Part shown: in pieces, positions 8,494 to 16,951 of the stretch
Layout of the letters: each line of letters opens with the position of its first letter
Numbering within the stretch: position 1 is the first letter of the stretch
Assembly: GCA_902617625.1 (NCBI GenBank)
Contig: CACMXJ010000003.1
Span: 62,001-126,000 of the forward strand
Direction of reading: 5' to 3'
Source: an uncultured Pelagibacteraceae bacterium
GTDB taxonomy: Bacteria > Pseudomonadota > Alphaproteobacteria > Pelagibacterales > Pelagibacteraceae
Length of the DNA: 64,000 nt
The notes under the pieces: model-generated
What the model was told of the DNA's origin: nothing
Database searches by the model: none
Seen by the model: only the letters and a program-made list of their open reading frames with translations
Program-made: the position numbers and the translations under genes

Positions 8494-9295
8494 GAATATT
8501 TTGTTGTTATTTTTTCAAATAGTTATTTTTGTCTATTTTTTAATCTTAGTTTTTTTATATTTTTATCAGAGAAATTTATTATATCATCCTAATGAAAATA
8601 ATTATTCTGGTGATCAAATATCAGTCCCTATTGAAAAAGTAAAAATTAAGACGGAGGATAACATTGATTTATTGGGCTGGTTTCATGAAAAAGACTTAGA
8701 AAAATATAAAACAGTTTTATTTTTTCATGGAAATGCCGGTTCCCTTGAAAATAGAATTCATAAATTAAACCATTTCCATAAAATGGATGTTAATTTCTTA
8801 ATAATTGCCTGGAGAGGCTTTAGTGGCAATAAAGGCAAACCATCTGAGGAAGGCCTTTATAAAGATGGAAGAAGTGGAATAAACTGGCTAGTTAGAAAAG
8901 GTGTAAAGGAAGAAAATATTGTTATTTATGGTGAGTCATTAGGAACTGGTGTTGCAACTCATTTGTCACAAAATAAAAATTTTGCTGGCGTTGTATTGGA
9001 AACTCCTTTTACTTCTATGATTGATGCAGCCAAAACATTTTATCCGTATGTACCTGTAAGTTTATTATTGAAAGATAAATTTGATAATAAAAGTAAAATT
9101 AAGAATATAAATGTTCCAATTTTAATAATGCATGGTGAGGCTGATCAAATTGTTCCATTTTTTATGGGAAAAAAAATGTATGAAAAGGCTAATGAACCGA
9201 AATATTCTTATTTTACAAAACATGACAATCATATGATGGAGTATGATGAAAACCTTGTTAATGCCCTTAACTCATTTTTAAAAAGTTTAAATTAA
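8477..9295 (+). CDS. Membrane-anchored alpha/beta hydrolase (BEM46/YfhR-like)
   Basis: The 272-residue protein has an N-terminal hydrophobic anchor (residues 8-29) and then an alpha/beta hydrolase domain. The oxyanion motif FFHGNAGS lies near 82-89, the nucleophile Ser154 in GESLGTG, an acid in HGEADQIVP, and the histidine in KHDNHMMEYD. This arrangement matches the BEM46/ABHD13/YfhR group of serine hydrolases facing the envelope. It overlaps the upstream exporter gene by 17 bases, so the two are probably translated together. The physiological substrate (lipid or peptide ester) is unknown. Confidence 0.85.
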   Translation: MLKKFRNILLLFFQIVIFVYFLILVFLYFYQRNLLYHPNENNYSGDQISVPIEKVKIKTEDNIDLLGWFHEKDLEKYKTVLFFHGNAGSLENRIHKLNHFHKMDVNFLIIAWRGFSGNKGKPSEEGLYKDGRSGINWLVRKGVKEENIVIYGESLGTGVATHLSQNKNFAGVVLETPFTSMIDAAKTFYPYVPVSLLLKDKFDNKSKIKNINVPILIMHGEADQIVPFFMGKKMYEKANEPKYSYFTKHDNHMMEYDENLVNALNSFLKSLN

Positions 9296-9344
9296 GCCAC
9301 AATATCAACAAATATACTTCAGAATTTGATTTTATTAAAAGATT

Positions 9345-9908
9345 ATGAAAAGATTATCTGTTTTGTTTATTGCGTTCTTTGTTTTTACTACCAACGTTTA
9401 TTCACAAGATGAATTTTTTCAACCAGACGATTTATTTCACATAGATCACATGGATTCACATAACAAAGAATTTAGTTTATATTTTAAAGGTAGAGAAAAA
9501 TCTATTTTAGCAAGAGGCGAAAATGAAAATTATATAAATGATTATCCAAAGGATCTTTATATTTATAATCATTTAACAAAGTCCTCTTCACCTCTAATTT
9601 CTTATGAGTGGTTTCCTTCTCAAGCTAAATATCTTTTACAAGAATATGATTTTCCAGTGTTTCCAGATGATTTTGCATATTATTTATTAAAAGACGATAA
9701 AACATTAGTATTAATTAGCGCCGTGAAAAGTTTAAGGGCTAATTTTAAATATGACATTGCTAGTAAAAAACTAGAGCTTTATCCAACCTCGGGTAAATTC
9801 GACTTTATAATCTCCTCATTTTCTAGAGATTGTGGTCATTATAAATTTGATGATAATTATAAATGTAATATCTACAAGCCTTTGATTTCTAGCAATTTAA
9901 TCAATTAA
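9345..9908 (+). CDS. Secreted protein of unknown function
   Basis: I do not recognise this family. The 187-residue product starts with a clear Sec signal (MKRLSVLFIAFFVFTTNVYS, then QDE), which predicts a mature periplasmic protein of about 167 residues. The mature part is rich in Asp, Tyr, Phe and Ser with no obvious catalytic motif. It has two Cys near the C-terminus (RDCGHYK and YKCNIYK) that could form a disulfide. It starts 49 bases after the hydrolase gene, and its 3' end overlaps the convergent ftsY gene by eight bases. Confidence 0.6.
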   Translation: MKRLSVLFIAFFVFTTNVYSQDEFFQPDDLFHIDHMDSHNKEFSLYFKGREKSILARGENENYINDYPKDLYIYNHLTKSSSPLISYEWFPSQAKYLLQEYDFPVFPDDFAYYLLKDDKTLVLISAVKSLRANFKYDIASKKLELYPTSGKFDFIISSFSRDCGHYKFDDNYKCNIYKPLISSNLIN

Positions 9909-10818
9909 TTTGAGTAAAAGCCTCAGCAAATTTTTCTGCTTCGAACAACTGTAAGTCGTCTTCTTTTTCACCCAAACCTAGCGCAATAATTGGAATTTTA
10001 TATTTTTTTGCTAGTGCTAACAAAATTCCTCCTTTGGCTGTGCCATCTAATTTTGTCATCACGATACCAGTTATTGGGATGATTTTGTTAAATTCTTCGA
10101 CTTGAATTAATACATTTTGTCCTGAGGTTGCGTCTAAAATTAAGATAACATTATGAGGCGCGTTGGGATCTATTTTTTTTGTGACATTCGCTATCTTTTT
10201 ATATTCTTCCATTAAATTTTTTTTATTTTGGAGTCGTCCCGCAGTATCTATTAAAACTTGATCAAAATTATTTTTAATAGCTTCATCTACTGCTTTAAAA
10301 GCAACTGAGGCGGGATCAGCTCCTTGAGATGATTTTACAATTTGAACATCTACTTTACTTGCCCAATTTTCTAGTTGTTCAATTGCAGCGGCACGAAATG
10401 TATCTGAAGCTGCAAATATGACTTTACTGCCGTTCTTCCTTAATATCTTTCCTATTTTACCGATAGTTGTTGTTTTCCCAACGCCGTTTACCCCAGAAAT
10501 TAATGTTGCATTAAGCTTTTCTTTTTTCTCGAAAAAGGATTTATTTTCTAAAGGTTTCATCAAAGAAATTATGTATTCTTTTAAAATAGAGTTTATCTCT
10601 TTAGATAGTTCTTTATTTGGATCAATTTTTTTTCTAGAAATTATTTCTTTTATTTCAGAGGCAGCTTCAACTCCCACATCTGATTGAATTAAAAATTCCT
10701 CAATTTTATTTAAATTTTCGTCATTAATTTCTTTTTTGACAACTATTTCTTTAAGTCCTGATGTAAACGCTGATGCACTTTTTTTAAATCCGATTTTAAA
10801 TTTATCAAAGATTCCCAT
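9901..10818 (-). CDS. ftsY: Signal recognition particle receptor FtsY
   Basis: This 305-residue SRP-type GTPase has an N domain (about 1-95) and a G domain with P-loop GVNGVGKTT (109-117), DTFRAAA, DTAGR and TKLDGTAKGG. The residues after the G4 motif and the C-terminal GLGEKEDDLQLF are diagnostic of FtsY rather than Ffh. The acidic A domain seen in many FtsY proteins is absent, leaving only a short amphipathic start (MGIFDKFKIGFKK) for membrane contact. It docks ribosome-SRP complexes at the inner membrane. Its ATG overlaps the dapF stop by one base. Its partner ffh lies about 1 kb away on the opposite strand. Confidence 0.96.
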   Translation of the reverse strand: MGIFDKFKIGFKKSASAFTSGLKEIVVKKEINDENLNKIEEFLIQSDVGVEAASEIKEIISRKKIDPNKELSKEINSILKEYIISLMKPLENKSFFEKKEKLNATLISGVNGVGKTTTIGKIGKILRKNGSKVIFAASDTFRAAAIEQLENWASKVDVQIVKSSQGADPASVAFKAVDEAIKNNFDQVLIDTAGRLQNKKNLMEEYKKIANVTKKIDPNAPHNVILILDATSGQNVLIQVEEFNKIIPITGIVMTKLDGTAKGGILLALAKKYKIPIIALGLGEKEDDLQLFEAEKFAEAFTQIN

Positions 10819-11642
10819 TACAATTTTATATTTATTTCCTTAATATTTGAAACAGGTCCTTTCATGTGAATAGAATCATTTTCATCTATAGAAATTGATA
10901 ATTTTCCAGTTGCAAACTCTATATCAGTTTTATTTTCTGTAAGATTATTTAATTTACCTGCATATGCTGTAGCACACGCTGCAGTTCCGCAAGCTTTAGT
11001 AAGACCAGCTCCTCTTTCCCAAACTTTTACTTTGATCAAATTTTTATTAATAATTTGCGCAATCGTTACGTTGCATTTTTCTGGGAAGATTTCGTGATTT
11101 TCTATCTCAGGGCCAATTTTCTCTATATTGAAATCCTCAATCTTTTTAACAAAAAAAACAATATGTGGGTTACCCACATTAATCGCAGTGCCACCTAAGT
11201 GCTCATTATTATTTGTATCAATAATTTTGATATTTAAGTTTTTTGTATCCATTTCTTTTGATAAAGGTATTTCATCCCATTTTAACTTTGCTTTCCCAAT
11301 TTCTGTTGTAACAATTTTTTTTTCTAAAATTTCAGATTTTAGTTTTCCAGATAGCGTATTTAAAATTATTGACTTGTTATTTTTTTCATTTGAAATCAAA
11401 TTTGCAACACATCTAGTTCCATTTCCACATGCTCCAGACTCTCCTCCATCTGAATTAAAAAATTTTAAATTTGCATCTGCAGAACTATCTGTCTCAATAA
11501 ATATTAGTTGATCACAGCCAATAAAATTTCTGTCACAAATTTTTACTATCTGATCTTTCGTCAAATTGGTAATTTTTTCTCTATTATCGATTATCACAAA
11601 ATCATTACCCAATCCGTCCATTTTAAAAGCTTTGATGTCCAT
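10818..11642 (-). CDS. dapF: Diaminopimelate epimerase
   Basis: The 274-residue enzyme interconverts LL- and meso-diaminopimelate for peptidoglycan and lysine synthesis. The two catalytic cysteines are present: Cys72 in GACGNGTRC and Cys218 in KACGTAAC. The N-terminal KMDGLGNDFV signature is intact. It is the first gene of a dapF-ftsY pair (stop/start overlap of one base). Its upstream region is shared head to head with the ffh leader. A TATAAT hexamer on the minus strand at 11683-11688 is a possible -10 box for it, without a clear -35. Confidence 0.96.
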   Translation of the reverse strand: MDIKAFKMDGLGNDFVIIDNREKITNLTKDQIVKICDRNFIGCDQLIFIETDSSADANLKFFNSDGGESGACGNGTRCVANLISNEKNNKSIILNTLSGKLKSEILEKKIVTTEIGKAKLKWDEIPLSKEMDTKNLNIKIIDTNNNEHLGGTAINVGNPHIVFFVKKIEDFNIEKIGPEIENHEIFPEKCNVTIAQIINKNLIKVKVWERGAGLTKACGTAACATAYAGKLNNLTENKTDIEFATGKLSISIDENDSIHMKGPVSNIKEINIKL

Positions 11643-11691
11643 ATATAGTTATTTAACTTATTTATTGACTTTTTGAACCTCTATTATAGTT

Positions 11692-11796
11692 TGTGGCAGT
11701 TTCCGCAAAAACATTAAATTTGCGGTGTCTTTGGAAACAAAGAGATCGACACTAGTCAGCGAGGGTTCGCCCACTAGTGCGATTACTGCTGTGTGT
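11692..11796 (+). promoter_or_regulatory. Structured ffh leader RNA (multi-hairpin cis-element)
   Basis: This relatively G+C-rich stretch folds into a closed multi-branch structure by eye. The outer stem is GGCAGT (11695-11700) with ACTGCT (11785-11790), extended by G-U pairs. Hairpin A is CCGCAAA (11703-11709) with TTTGCGG (11719-11725). Hairpin B is TCTTTG-GAAA-CAAAGA (11728-11743) with a GNRA loop. Hairpin C is ATCG plus CACTAGT (11745-11756) with ACTAGTG plus CGAT (11773-11783), capped by GGG-TTCG-CCC. It ends about eight bases before the ffh ATG and covers the place of a ribosome-binding site. From memory, a structured element upstream of ffh was reported in a comparative study of Candidatus P. 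ubique; I cannot check that it is the same motif. An upstream TTGACT (11665-11670) lacks a well-spaced -10. Confidence 0.8.
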
Positions 11797-11803
11797 AATA
11801 AAT

Positions 11804-13162
11804 ATGTTTGAAAATTTAACAAATAAATTTGAGGAAGTTTTTTCCTCTCTAAAAAAAGCCCCATCACTTGATGAAAATCAGGTTGATGAGGGATTGAGAG
11901 GAATAAGACAAGCTTTATTAGAAGCTGATGTGTCTCTTGAAGTTGCTAAAGATTTTATTGAAAAGGTTAAACCAAAAGCATTAGGTCAAGAAATTATTAG
12001 ATCAACATCACCTGGCGATATGGTGGTAAAAATTGTTTATGATGAATTAGTTAACCTTTTAGGTGAAAAAAATAATGATGTAAATTTAAATGCAGTTCCA
12101 CCAGTGCCAATGATGCTGGTCGGGCTACAAGGTTCTGGTAAAACAACAACAACTGCTAAACTTGCGAGATATTTAGAGAATACAAAAAAAAAGAAAGTAA
12201 TGATGGTCAGTTTAGATATTTACAGACCAGCTGCTCAAGAGCAGTTAAAATCTTTAGGTGAACAAAATAATATATTAACTCTTCCAATAATTGAAGGTCA
12301 ACAACCCAGTGATATTTGTCAAAGAGCAATTAGTGCAGCAAACTTGAATGGCGCAGATATTATCTTATTCGATACTGCTGGTAGAACACAAATAGATTTG
12401 CAGATGATGAGTGAAATTAAACAAATTGAAAATACGATTAAACCTGCGGAGACGTTTTTAGTTGCTGACTCTCTCACTGGACAGGTAGCTGCATCAGTAG
12501 CAAAAGAATTTAATAATACAGTGAATTTATCTGGAATTATTTTAACAAGGGCAGATGGTGATGCGAGAGGCGGGGCTGCTGTAAGTATGAAATTTGTTTC
12601 ACAGGTTCCAATTAAATTTTTAGGTATTGGGGAAAAGATCGAAAATCTTGAAGTTTTTCACCCAGATAGAATTGCAAATAGAATTCTTGGGATGGGAGAT
12701 ATTGTTTCTCTCGTTGAAAAAGCAGCCCAAGATCTTGGGGAAGAAAATATAAAAAAAACAGAGGAAAATTTAAAAAAAGGACAATTCTCAATGCAAGATT
12801 ATTTAACTCAACTGAGACAAATGAAAAAAATGGGAGGGATTGAAGGCATCATGTCTTTCATGCCAGGAGTTTCAAAGGTTAAATCTCAAATGGATGCTGC
12901 GGGTATTGATGAGAGTGTTATTACAAAAAATGAGGCTATAATTTTATCAATGACTAAAAAAGAAAGAGAGAACCCAAAAATAATTGATGGTTCTAGAAAA
13001 AAAAGAATTGCTAATGGCTCAGGAACTGATCCAGCCACTATCAATAAATTGTTGAAACAATTTAAAATGATGTCTGAAATGATGAAGAAGATGTCAAAAG
13101 GAAATCTGAAAGGTATGTCTGATAAAGGAATACCTCCAGAATTATTTAATCAATTAAAATAA
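11804..13162 (+). CDS. ffh: Signal recognition particle protein Ffh (SRP54)
   Basis: From the ATG at 11804 the product has 452 residues and begins MFENLTNKFEEVF, the normal Ffh start; the in-frame extension to 11777 lies inside the leader RNA. The NG domain has P-loop GLQGSGKTTTT (from 107), DIYRPAA, DTAGR and TRADGDARGG. The Met-rich M domain (about 300-452) contains MGGIEGIMSFMPG and the SGT-type RNA-binding segment NGSGTDPATINKLLKQF. Ffh binds 4.5S RNA and signal peptides in the cytosol and hands ribosomes to FtsY. No Shine-Dalgarno sequence is visible upstream, consistent with leader-controlled translation. Confidence 0.97.
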   Translation: MFENLTNKFEEVFSSLKKAPSLDENQVDEGLRGIRQALLEADVSLEVAKDFIEKVKPKALGQEIIRSTSPGDMVVKIVYDELVNLLGEKNNDVNLNAVPPVPMMLVGLQGSGKTTTTAKLARYLENTKKKKVMMVSLDIYRPAAQEQLKSLGEQNNILTLPIIEGQQPSDICQRAISAANLNGADIILFDTAGRTQIDLQMMSEIKQIENTIKPAETFLVADSLTGQVAASVAKEFNNTVNLSGIILTRADGDARGGAAVSMKFVSQVPIKFLGIGEKIENLEVFHPDRIANRILGMGDIVSLVEKAAQDLGEENIKKTEENLKKGQFSMQDYLTQLRQMKKMGGIEGIMSFMPGVSKVKSQMDAAGIDESVITKNEAIILSMTKKERENPKIIDGSRKKRIANGSGTDPATINKLLKQFKMMSEMMKKMSKGNLKGMSDKGIPPELFNQLK

Positions 13163-13174
13163 AAAGGAGAGTAA

Positions 13175-13627
13175 ATGTTAAAATTAAGATTATCTAGAGG
13201 TGGCACAAAAAAGAGGCCTGTTTATAAGGTTGTTGTAGCCGACAGTCGATTTGCTAGAGATGGAAGATTTATAGAGAAAGTAGGTTTTTTTAATCCATTG
13301 TTACCAAAAGAAAAAAAAGAAAGAATTGGATTAGAGGCTGAGAGAATAAAGTATTGGTTAGGTCAAGGTGCACAACCTACAACTAGAGTAGCTAGAATTT
13401 TAGGTGAGAATGAATTGATGCCTATGCCTGCTAATGGAAATAACCCACAAAAAGCAATTCCAAAAAAAGATAGAAAAAAAGAAGGTTCGGAAGAAACTAA
13501 AAAGGAAGAGTCCTCAAAGGCAGACGCTGCTCCAGCTGGAGAAGCTAAAAAAGAGGAAGCACCAAAAGCAGAAGCTAAAAAAGAGGAAGCACCAAAAGCA
13601 GAAGCCAAAAAAGAAGAGAAGAAATAA
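13175..13627 (+). CDS. rpsP: 30S ribosomal protein S16 with long Lys/Glu/Ala tail
   Basis: The first 85 or so residues are a standard S16 ([20 protein letters not shown], then [12 protein letters not shown] and [16 protein letters not shown]). The remaining roughly 65 residues form a low-complexity charged tail with a ten-residue repeat, [10 protein letters not shown], making the protein 150 residues against about 80-90 in most bacteria. AGGAGA four bases before the ATG is a good ribosome-binding site. S16 is an early-binding 30S assembly protein. It lies 12 bases after ffh and directly before trmD; the rimM gene that usually separates rpsP and trmD is missing. Confidence 0.96.
   Translation: MLKLRLSRGGTKKRPVYKVVVADSRFARDGRFIEKVGFFNPLLPKEKKERIGLEAERIKYWLGQGAQPTTRVARILGENELMPMPANGNNPQKAIPKKDRKKEGSEETKKEESSKADAAPAGEAKKEEAPKAEAKKEEAPKAEAKKEEKK
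13541..13618 (+). repeat. 30-base in-frame tandem repeat in the rpsP tail
   Basis: A 30-base unit starting GAAGCTAAAAAAGAGGAAGC occurs at 13541-13570 and again identically at 13571-13600. A third, diverged partial copy follows (13601-13618). It encodes the decapeptide [10 protein letters not shown]. The identity of the first two copies suggests recent duplication by slippage or unequal recombination, so copy number may vary among strains. Confidence 0.9.
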
Positions 13628-13641
13628 AGTAAAGGATATTA

Positions 13642-14328
13642 ATGTTGCAAGCTCAAGTATTTACACTTTATCCAGATATTTTTCCTGGGCCTTTAGGAAA
13701 AGGTCTTTATGGAAAAGCAATGTCTAAAAAATTGTGGAGTTTGAATGTGATAAATATTAGAGATGCAGCTACAGACAAACATAAAACAGTTGATGATACT
13801 CCTTACGGTGGTGGAACAGGTATGTTATTAAAACCTGATGTTTTAGCAAATTCTATCGATCAAAACATAAATAAAGGAGATAGGATTTTGTATCTTTCAC
13901 CGAAAGGCAAAGTATTTAATCAAAAACTTGCACAAGATCTATCATTAGAAAAATCCTTCTCATTAATTTGCGGTCATTTCGAAGGTGTTGATGAGAGAGT
14001 ATTATCTACAAGAAATATTGAAGAGATTAGTGTAGGAGACTATGTATTGTCAGGCGGAGAAACTGCTGCGCTGGTAGTGCTTGATAGTGTATTGAGACTT
14101 TTACCTGGAGTCTTAGGGAATGATAAATCAGCTTCAGAAGAAACTTTTGAAAATGGCCTTTTGGAGTATCCACAATATACCAAACCCCAGATTTGGGAGG
14201 AAAAATCAGTTCCAGATGTGTTATTATCTGGTGATCACGCTAAAATTAAAGACTGGCGTTTATCTCAATCTGAGGCTATAACACGCGACCGAAGACCAGA
14301 TTTGTGGCATAAATATAAGAAGGATTAA
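13642..14328 (+). CDS. trmD: tRNA (guanine-37-N1) methyltransferase TrmD
   Basis: The 228-residue SPOUT methyltransferase forms m1G37 next to the anticodon and prevents frameshifting. The knot region has [22 protein letters not shown] and [20 protein letters not shown], which form the SAM pocket. The C-terminal half has the tRNA-recognition segment [10 protein letters not shown] and ends with the usual RRPDLW. It sits between rpsP and rplS, as in most Proteobacteria, 14 bases after the former. Confidence 0.97.
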   Translation: MLQAQVFTLYPDIFPGPLGKGLYGKAMSKKLWSLNVINIRDAATDKHKTVDDTPYGGGTGMLLKPDVLANSIDQNINKGDRILYLSPKGKVFNQKLAQDLSLEKSFSLICGHFEGVDERVLSTRNIEEISVGDYVLSGGETAALVVLDSVLRLLPGVLGNDKSASEETFENGLLEYPQYTKPQIWEEKSVPDVLLSGDHAKIKDWRLSQSEAITRDRRPDLWHKYKKD

Positions 14329-14344
14329 CTTGTTAAATATTAAA

Positions 14345-14929
14345 ATGAAAACAATAGAAGAAATAAATCAAAATAACGTTAAAAAAATTCTTTCAGAAAA
14401 AAAAATCCCTGATTTCTTTCCTGGTGATGTTGTTAAAGTTGGCGTCAGAATCACAGAGGGAAAAAAAGAGAGAATTCAATATTTCGAAGGTGTTTGTATA
14501 GCTAAAAAAAGTAGAGACATAAACTCGTCTTTTACTGTTAGAAAAATATCTTTTGGAGAAGGTGTTGAAAGAACTTTCCCGTTGTATGGAACTGTTATTG
14601 ACTCAATCAAAGTAATTCGTTCAGGAAAAGTAAGAAGAGCTAAACTTTATTATCTAAGAGATAGAACTGGAAAATCTGCGAGGATTGCTGAAAAAATAAG
14701 AAAAAAAATTGGTATTGATATTGACGTCAAGCCTGAGACTGTTACTGAAGAAAATCTAGCGCCAGCTGAAAAAGAAAGTGCACAAGAATCTCAAAAAGAG
14801 GCTAAAGAGGCTATCCCAACTGTAGAGTCTAAAAAAGAAGAAGCCCCAAAAACAGAGATGAAGAAAGAGGCACCCAAAGCTGAAACTAAAACTGAAAAAA
14901 AACTTGAAAATTTACAGGAAAAAAAATAA
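14345..14929 (+). CDS. rplS: 50S ribosomal protein L19 with charged C-terminal extension
   Basis: The core (about residues 1-115) is typical L19: [20 protein letters not shown], then a long basic strand ending ARLYYLRDR-like ([16 protein letters not shown]). After it comes an added tail of roughly 75 residues rich in Lys, Glu, Ala and Pro ([18 protein letters not shown]), reminiscent of the S16 tail in the same operon. I place the start at the ATG at 14345, giving MKTIEEIN (194 residues); a TTG at 14330 would add five residues and nearly abut trmD. L19 lies at the 30S-50S interface. Confidence 0.94.
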   Translation: MKTIEEINQNNVKKILSEKKIPDFFPGDVVKVGVRITEGKKERIQYFEGVCIAKKSRDINSSFTVRKISFGEGVERTFPLYGTVIDSIKVIRSGKVRRAKLYYLRDRTGKSARIAEKIRKKIGIDIDVKPETVTEENLAPAEKESAQESQKEAKEAIPTVESKKEEAPKTEMKKEAPKAETKTEKKLENLQEKK

Positions 14930-14940
14930 TTTTTTTCTCA

Positions 14941-16344
14941 ATGCCCAATACTCTTTACGATAAAATTTGGAACGAGCATTTAGTTCATCAGCAAGAAGAT
15001 GGAACAGCTTTATTGTTTGTTGACAGACATTTAGTTCACGAAGTCACTAGTCCACAAGCCTTTGAGGGACTAAGAAATTCTAAACGTAAAGTAAGACACC
15101 CAAAATTGACATTAGCTGTTGCAGATCATAATGTTCCAACAACGGATAGGTCAAAAGGTATTTCAGACCATGAATCTAAAATTCAAGTTGAAACTTTAGA
15201 GGCTAATTGTAAAGAGTTTGGTATTAAACTTTTTGGAATGAGCGATAAGAGACAAGGAATTGTTCATGTCACAGGGCCTGAACAGGGCTTTACTCAACCC
15301 GGTACAGTTATTGTCTGCGGCGATAGTCATACAGCAACACATGGAGCATTTGGTGCATTAGCTTTTGGTATTGGGACTTCAGAAGTAGAACATGTTTTAG
15401 CAACTCAAACATTAGTTCAAAAAAAAGCAAAGAATTTTAGAATAAATGTCAACGGCACACTTCCATTAGGTGTTACATCAAAAGATGTAATTCTTCAGAT
15501 AATTGGAAAAATTGGAACTGCTGGAGGAACAGGATGTGTTATAGAATATGCAGGTGATCTAATTAAATCGCTTAGCGTTGAGAATAGAATGACAATTTGT
15601 AATATGACAATTGAAGGTGGTGCAAGGGCAGGATTAATTGCTCCTGATGAAAAAATATTTAAATACTTAGAAGGTAGACCAATGTCTCCTAAAGGAGATG
15701 ATTGGGATAAAGCACTAGATAATTGGAAAAATTTAAATACTGATGAAGGTGCAAAGTTTGACAAAGAGGTAAACCTAACTGCTAATGAAATTTCGCCCAT
15801 GATTACTTGGGGAACTTCACCCCAGGATGTTATCACGATAGATGAAAGGGTACCAAATCCAAAAAATGAGAAAGATGAGGATAGAAAAAATTCTTTGGAA
15901 CGAGCCTTAAATTATATGGGCTTGAAACCAGATATGGCAGCTAAAGATATTAAAATTGATAAAGTTTTCATTGGGAGCTGTACTAATGGGAGAATTGAAG
16001 ATTTAAGAGAGGCTGCAAAAATTTTAAAAGATAAAAAAATTGCCTCTCATGTTCATGCAATGGTTGTTCCTGGATCAGGACTAGTTAAAGAACAAGCAGA
16101 ACAAGAAGGATTAGATAAAATTTTTGTAAAGTCAGGATTTGAATGGAGAGAGCCAGGTTGTTCTATGTGTTTAGCTATGAATGCAGATAAATTAAAACCA
16201 GAAGAAAGATGTGCCTCTACATCAAATAGAAATTTTGAAGGTAGGCAAGGTAGAGGTGGAAGAACCCATTTAGTAAGCCCAGGTATGGCAGCAGCGGCAG
16301 CAATATCCGGAAACCTTGATGATGTAAGGAAATATCAAAATTAA
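14941..16344 (+). CDS. leuC: 3-isopropylmalate dehydratase large subunit
   Basis: The 467-residue aconitase-family subunit carries the [4Fe-4S] ligands Cys347 (GSCTNGR), Cys407 and Cys410 (GCSMC). It also has the substrate loop [25 protein letters not shown] in the first half. With LeuD it isomerises 2-isopropylmalate to 3-isopropylmalate in leucine synthesis. It begins 11 bases after rplS and is followed one base later by leuD, so the leu genes appear to be read through from the ribosomal-protein operon. Confidence 0.97.
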   Translation: MPNTLYDKIWNEHLVHQQEDGTALLFVDRHLVHEVTSPQAFEGLRNSKRKVRHPKLTLAVADHNVPTTDRSKGISDHESKIQVETLEANCKEFGIKLFGMSDKRQGIVHVTGPEQGFTQPGTVIVCGDSHTATHGAFGALAFGIGTSEVEHVLATQTLVQKKAKNFRINVNGTLPLGVTSKDVILQIIGKIGTAGGTGCVIEYAGDLIKSLSVENRMTICNMTIEGGARAGLIAPDEKIFKYLEGRPMSPKGDDWDKALDNWKNLNTDEGAKFDKEVNLTANEISPMITWGTSPQDVITIDERVPNPKNEKDEDRKNSLERALNYMGLKPDMAAKDIKIDKVFIGSCTNGRIEDLREAAKILKDKKIASHVHAMVVPGSGLVKEQAEQEGLDKIFVKSGFEWREPGCSMCLAMNADKLKPEERCASTSNRNFEGRQGRGGRTHLVSPGMAAAAAISGNLDDVRKYQN

Positions 16345-16345
16345 C

Positions 16346-16951
16346 ATGCAAAAATTTAACACTTTGAAGAGTATACCAGCGTATTTGCCAATAGTTAATA
16401 TTGATACAGATATGATTATTCCAAAACAATTTTTAAAAACAATTAAAAGAACTGGACTGGGTAAAAATTTATTTTTTGAGATGAGATATGACGATCAAGG
16501 CAAAGAAATAAATGATTTTGTTTTAAACACAGATCCTTACAATAATTCAAAAATTCTAATTGCTGGAAAAAATTTTGGTTGTGGTTCTTCAAGAGAACAC
16601 GCTCCATGGGCATTATTAGACTTTGGTATCACGTGTGTGATAAGTTCAAGTTTTGCAGATATCTTTTATAACAACTGCTTTAAAAATGGAATTTTACCAA
16701 TAATTTTAGATGATGATAAAATTAAAGAGCTATCAGAGTATGCAAAAAGAAAAGAAGAAATTTTTATAGATCTTAAGGAAGAAAAAGTTATTTTTGGAAA
16801 TAATGAATTAAAATTTAAAGTAGATTCGTTTAAAAAAAAGTGTTTGTTAGAAGGATTAGACGATATAGCTCTTTCATTAAAAAAATCTGATAAAATAGAA
16901 ATTTTTGAAAAAGATTTAAAAGTTAAAAAGCCCTGGGTGTTTAATGATTAA
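16346..16951 (+). CDS. leuD: 3-isopropylmalate dehydratase small subunit
   Basis: The 201-residue swivel-domain subunit begins with the typical [18 protein letters not shown] segment and has the [17 protein letters not shown] signature that contacts substrate. It is the partner of LeuC. It overlaps leuB by eight bases, indicating coupled translation. Its length and start are normal for the bacterial LeuD group. Confidence 0.97.
   Translation: MQKFNTLKSIPAYLPIVNIDTDMIIPKQFLKTIKRTGLGKNLFFEMRYDDQGKEINDFVLNTDPYNNSKILIAGKNFGCGSSREHAPWALLDFGITCVISSSFADIFYNNCFKNGILPIILDDDKIKELSEYAKRKEEIFIDLKEEKVIFGNNELKFKVDSFKKKCLLEGLDDIALSLKKSDKIEIFEKDLKVKKPWVFND

Noticed and set aside
11665-11690. TTGACT with TATTAT or TATAGT as an ffh promoter
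   Set aside because: The spacers would be only 11 or 14 bases, outside the normal 16-18, so I did not call a promoter although one is expected nearby.
11692-11796. 4.5S SRP RNA gene, suspected from its location next to ffh and near ftsY
   Set aside because: The conserved SRP domain IV loop (GGAAGCAGCC-type) is absent on both strands, and the fold is branched rather than one long hairpin.
11658-11867. Minus-strand open frame of 69 codons between dapF and ffh
   Set aside because: It lies across the structured ffh leader and the start of ffh, has no ribosome-binding site, and its translation shows no protein-like pattern. The hairpins explain the sequence better.
13363-13608. Minus-strand Ala/Ser/Phe-rich frame opposite rpsP
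   Set aside because: It is an antisense shadow of the Lys/Glu/Ala repeats of the S16 tail.
13434-13727. Plus-strand Lys/Gln-rich frame overlapping rpsP and trmD
   Set aside because: It is a frame-shifted reading of the same low-complexity repeat and overlaps two certain genes.
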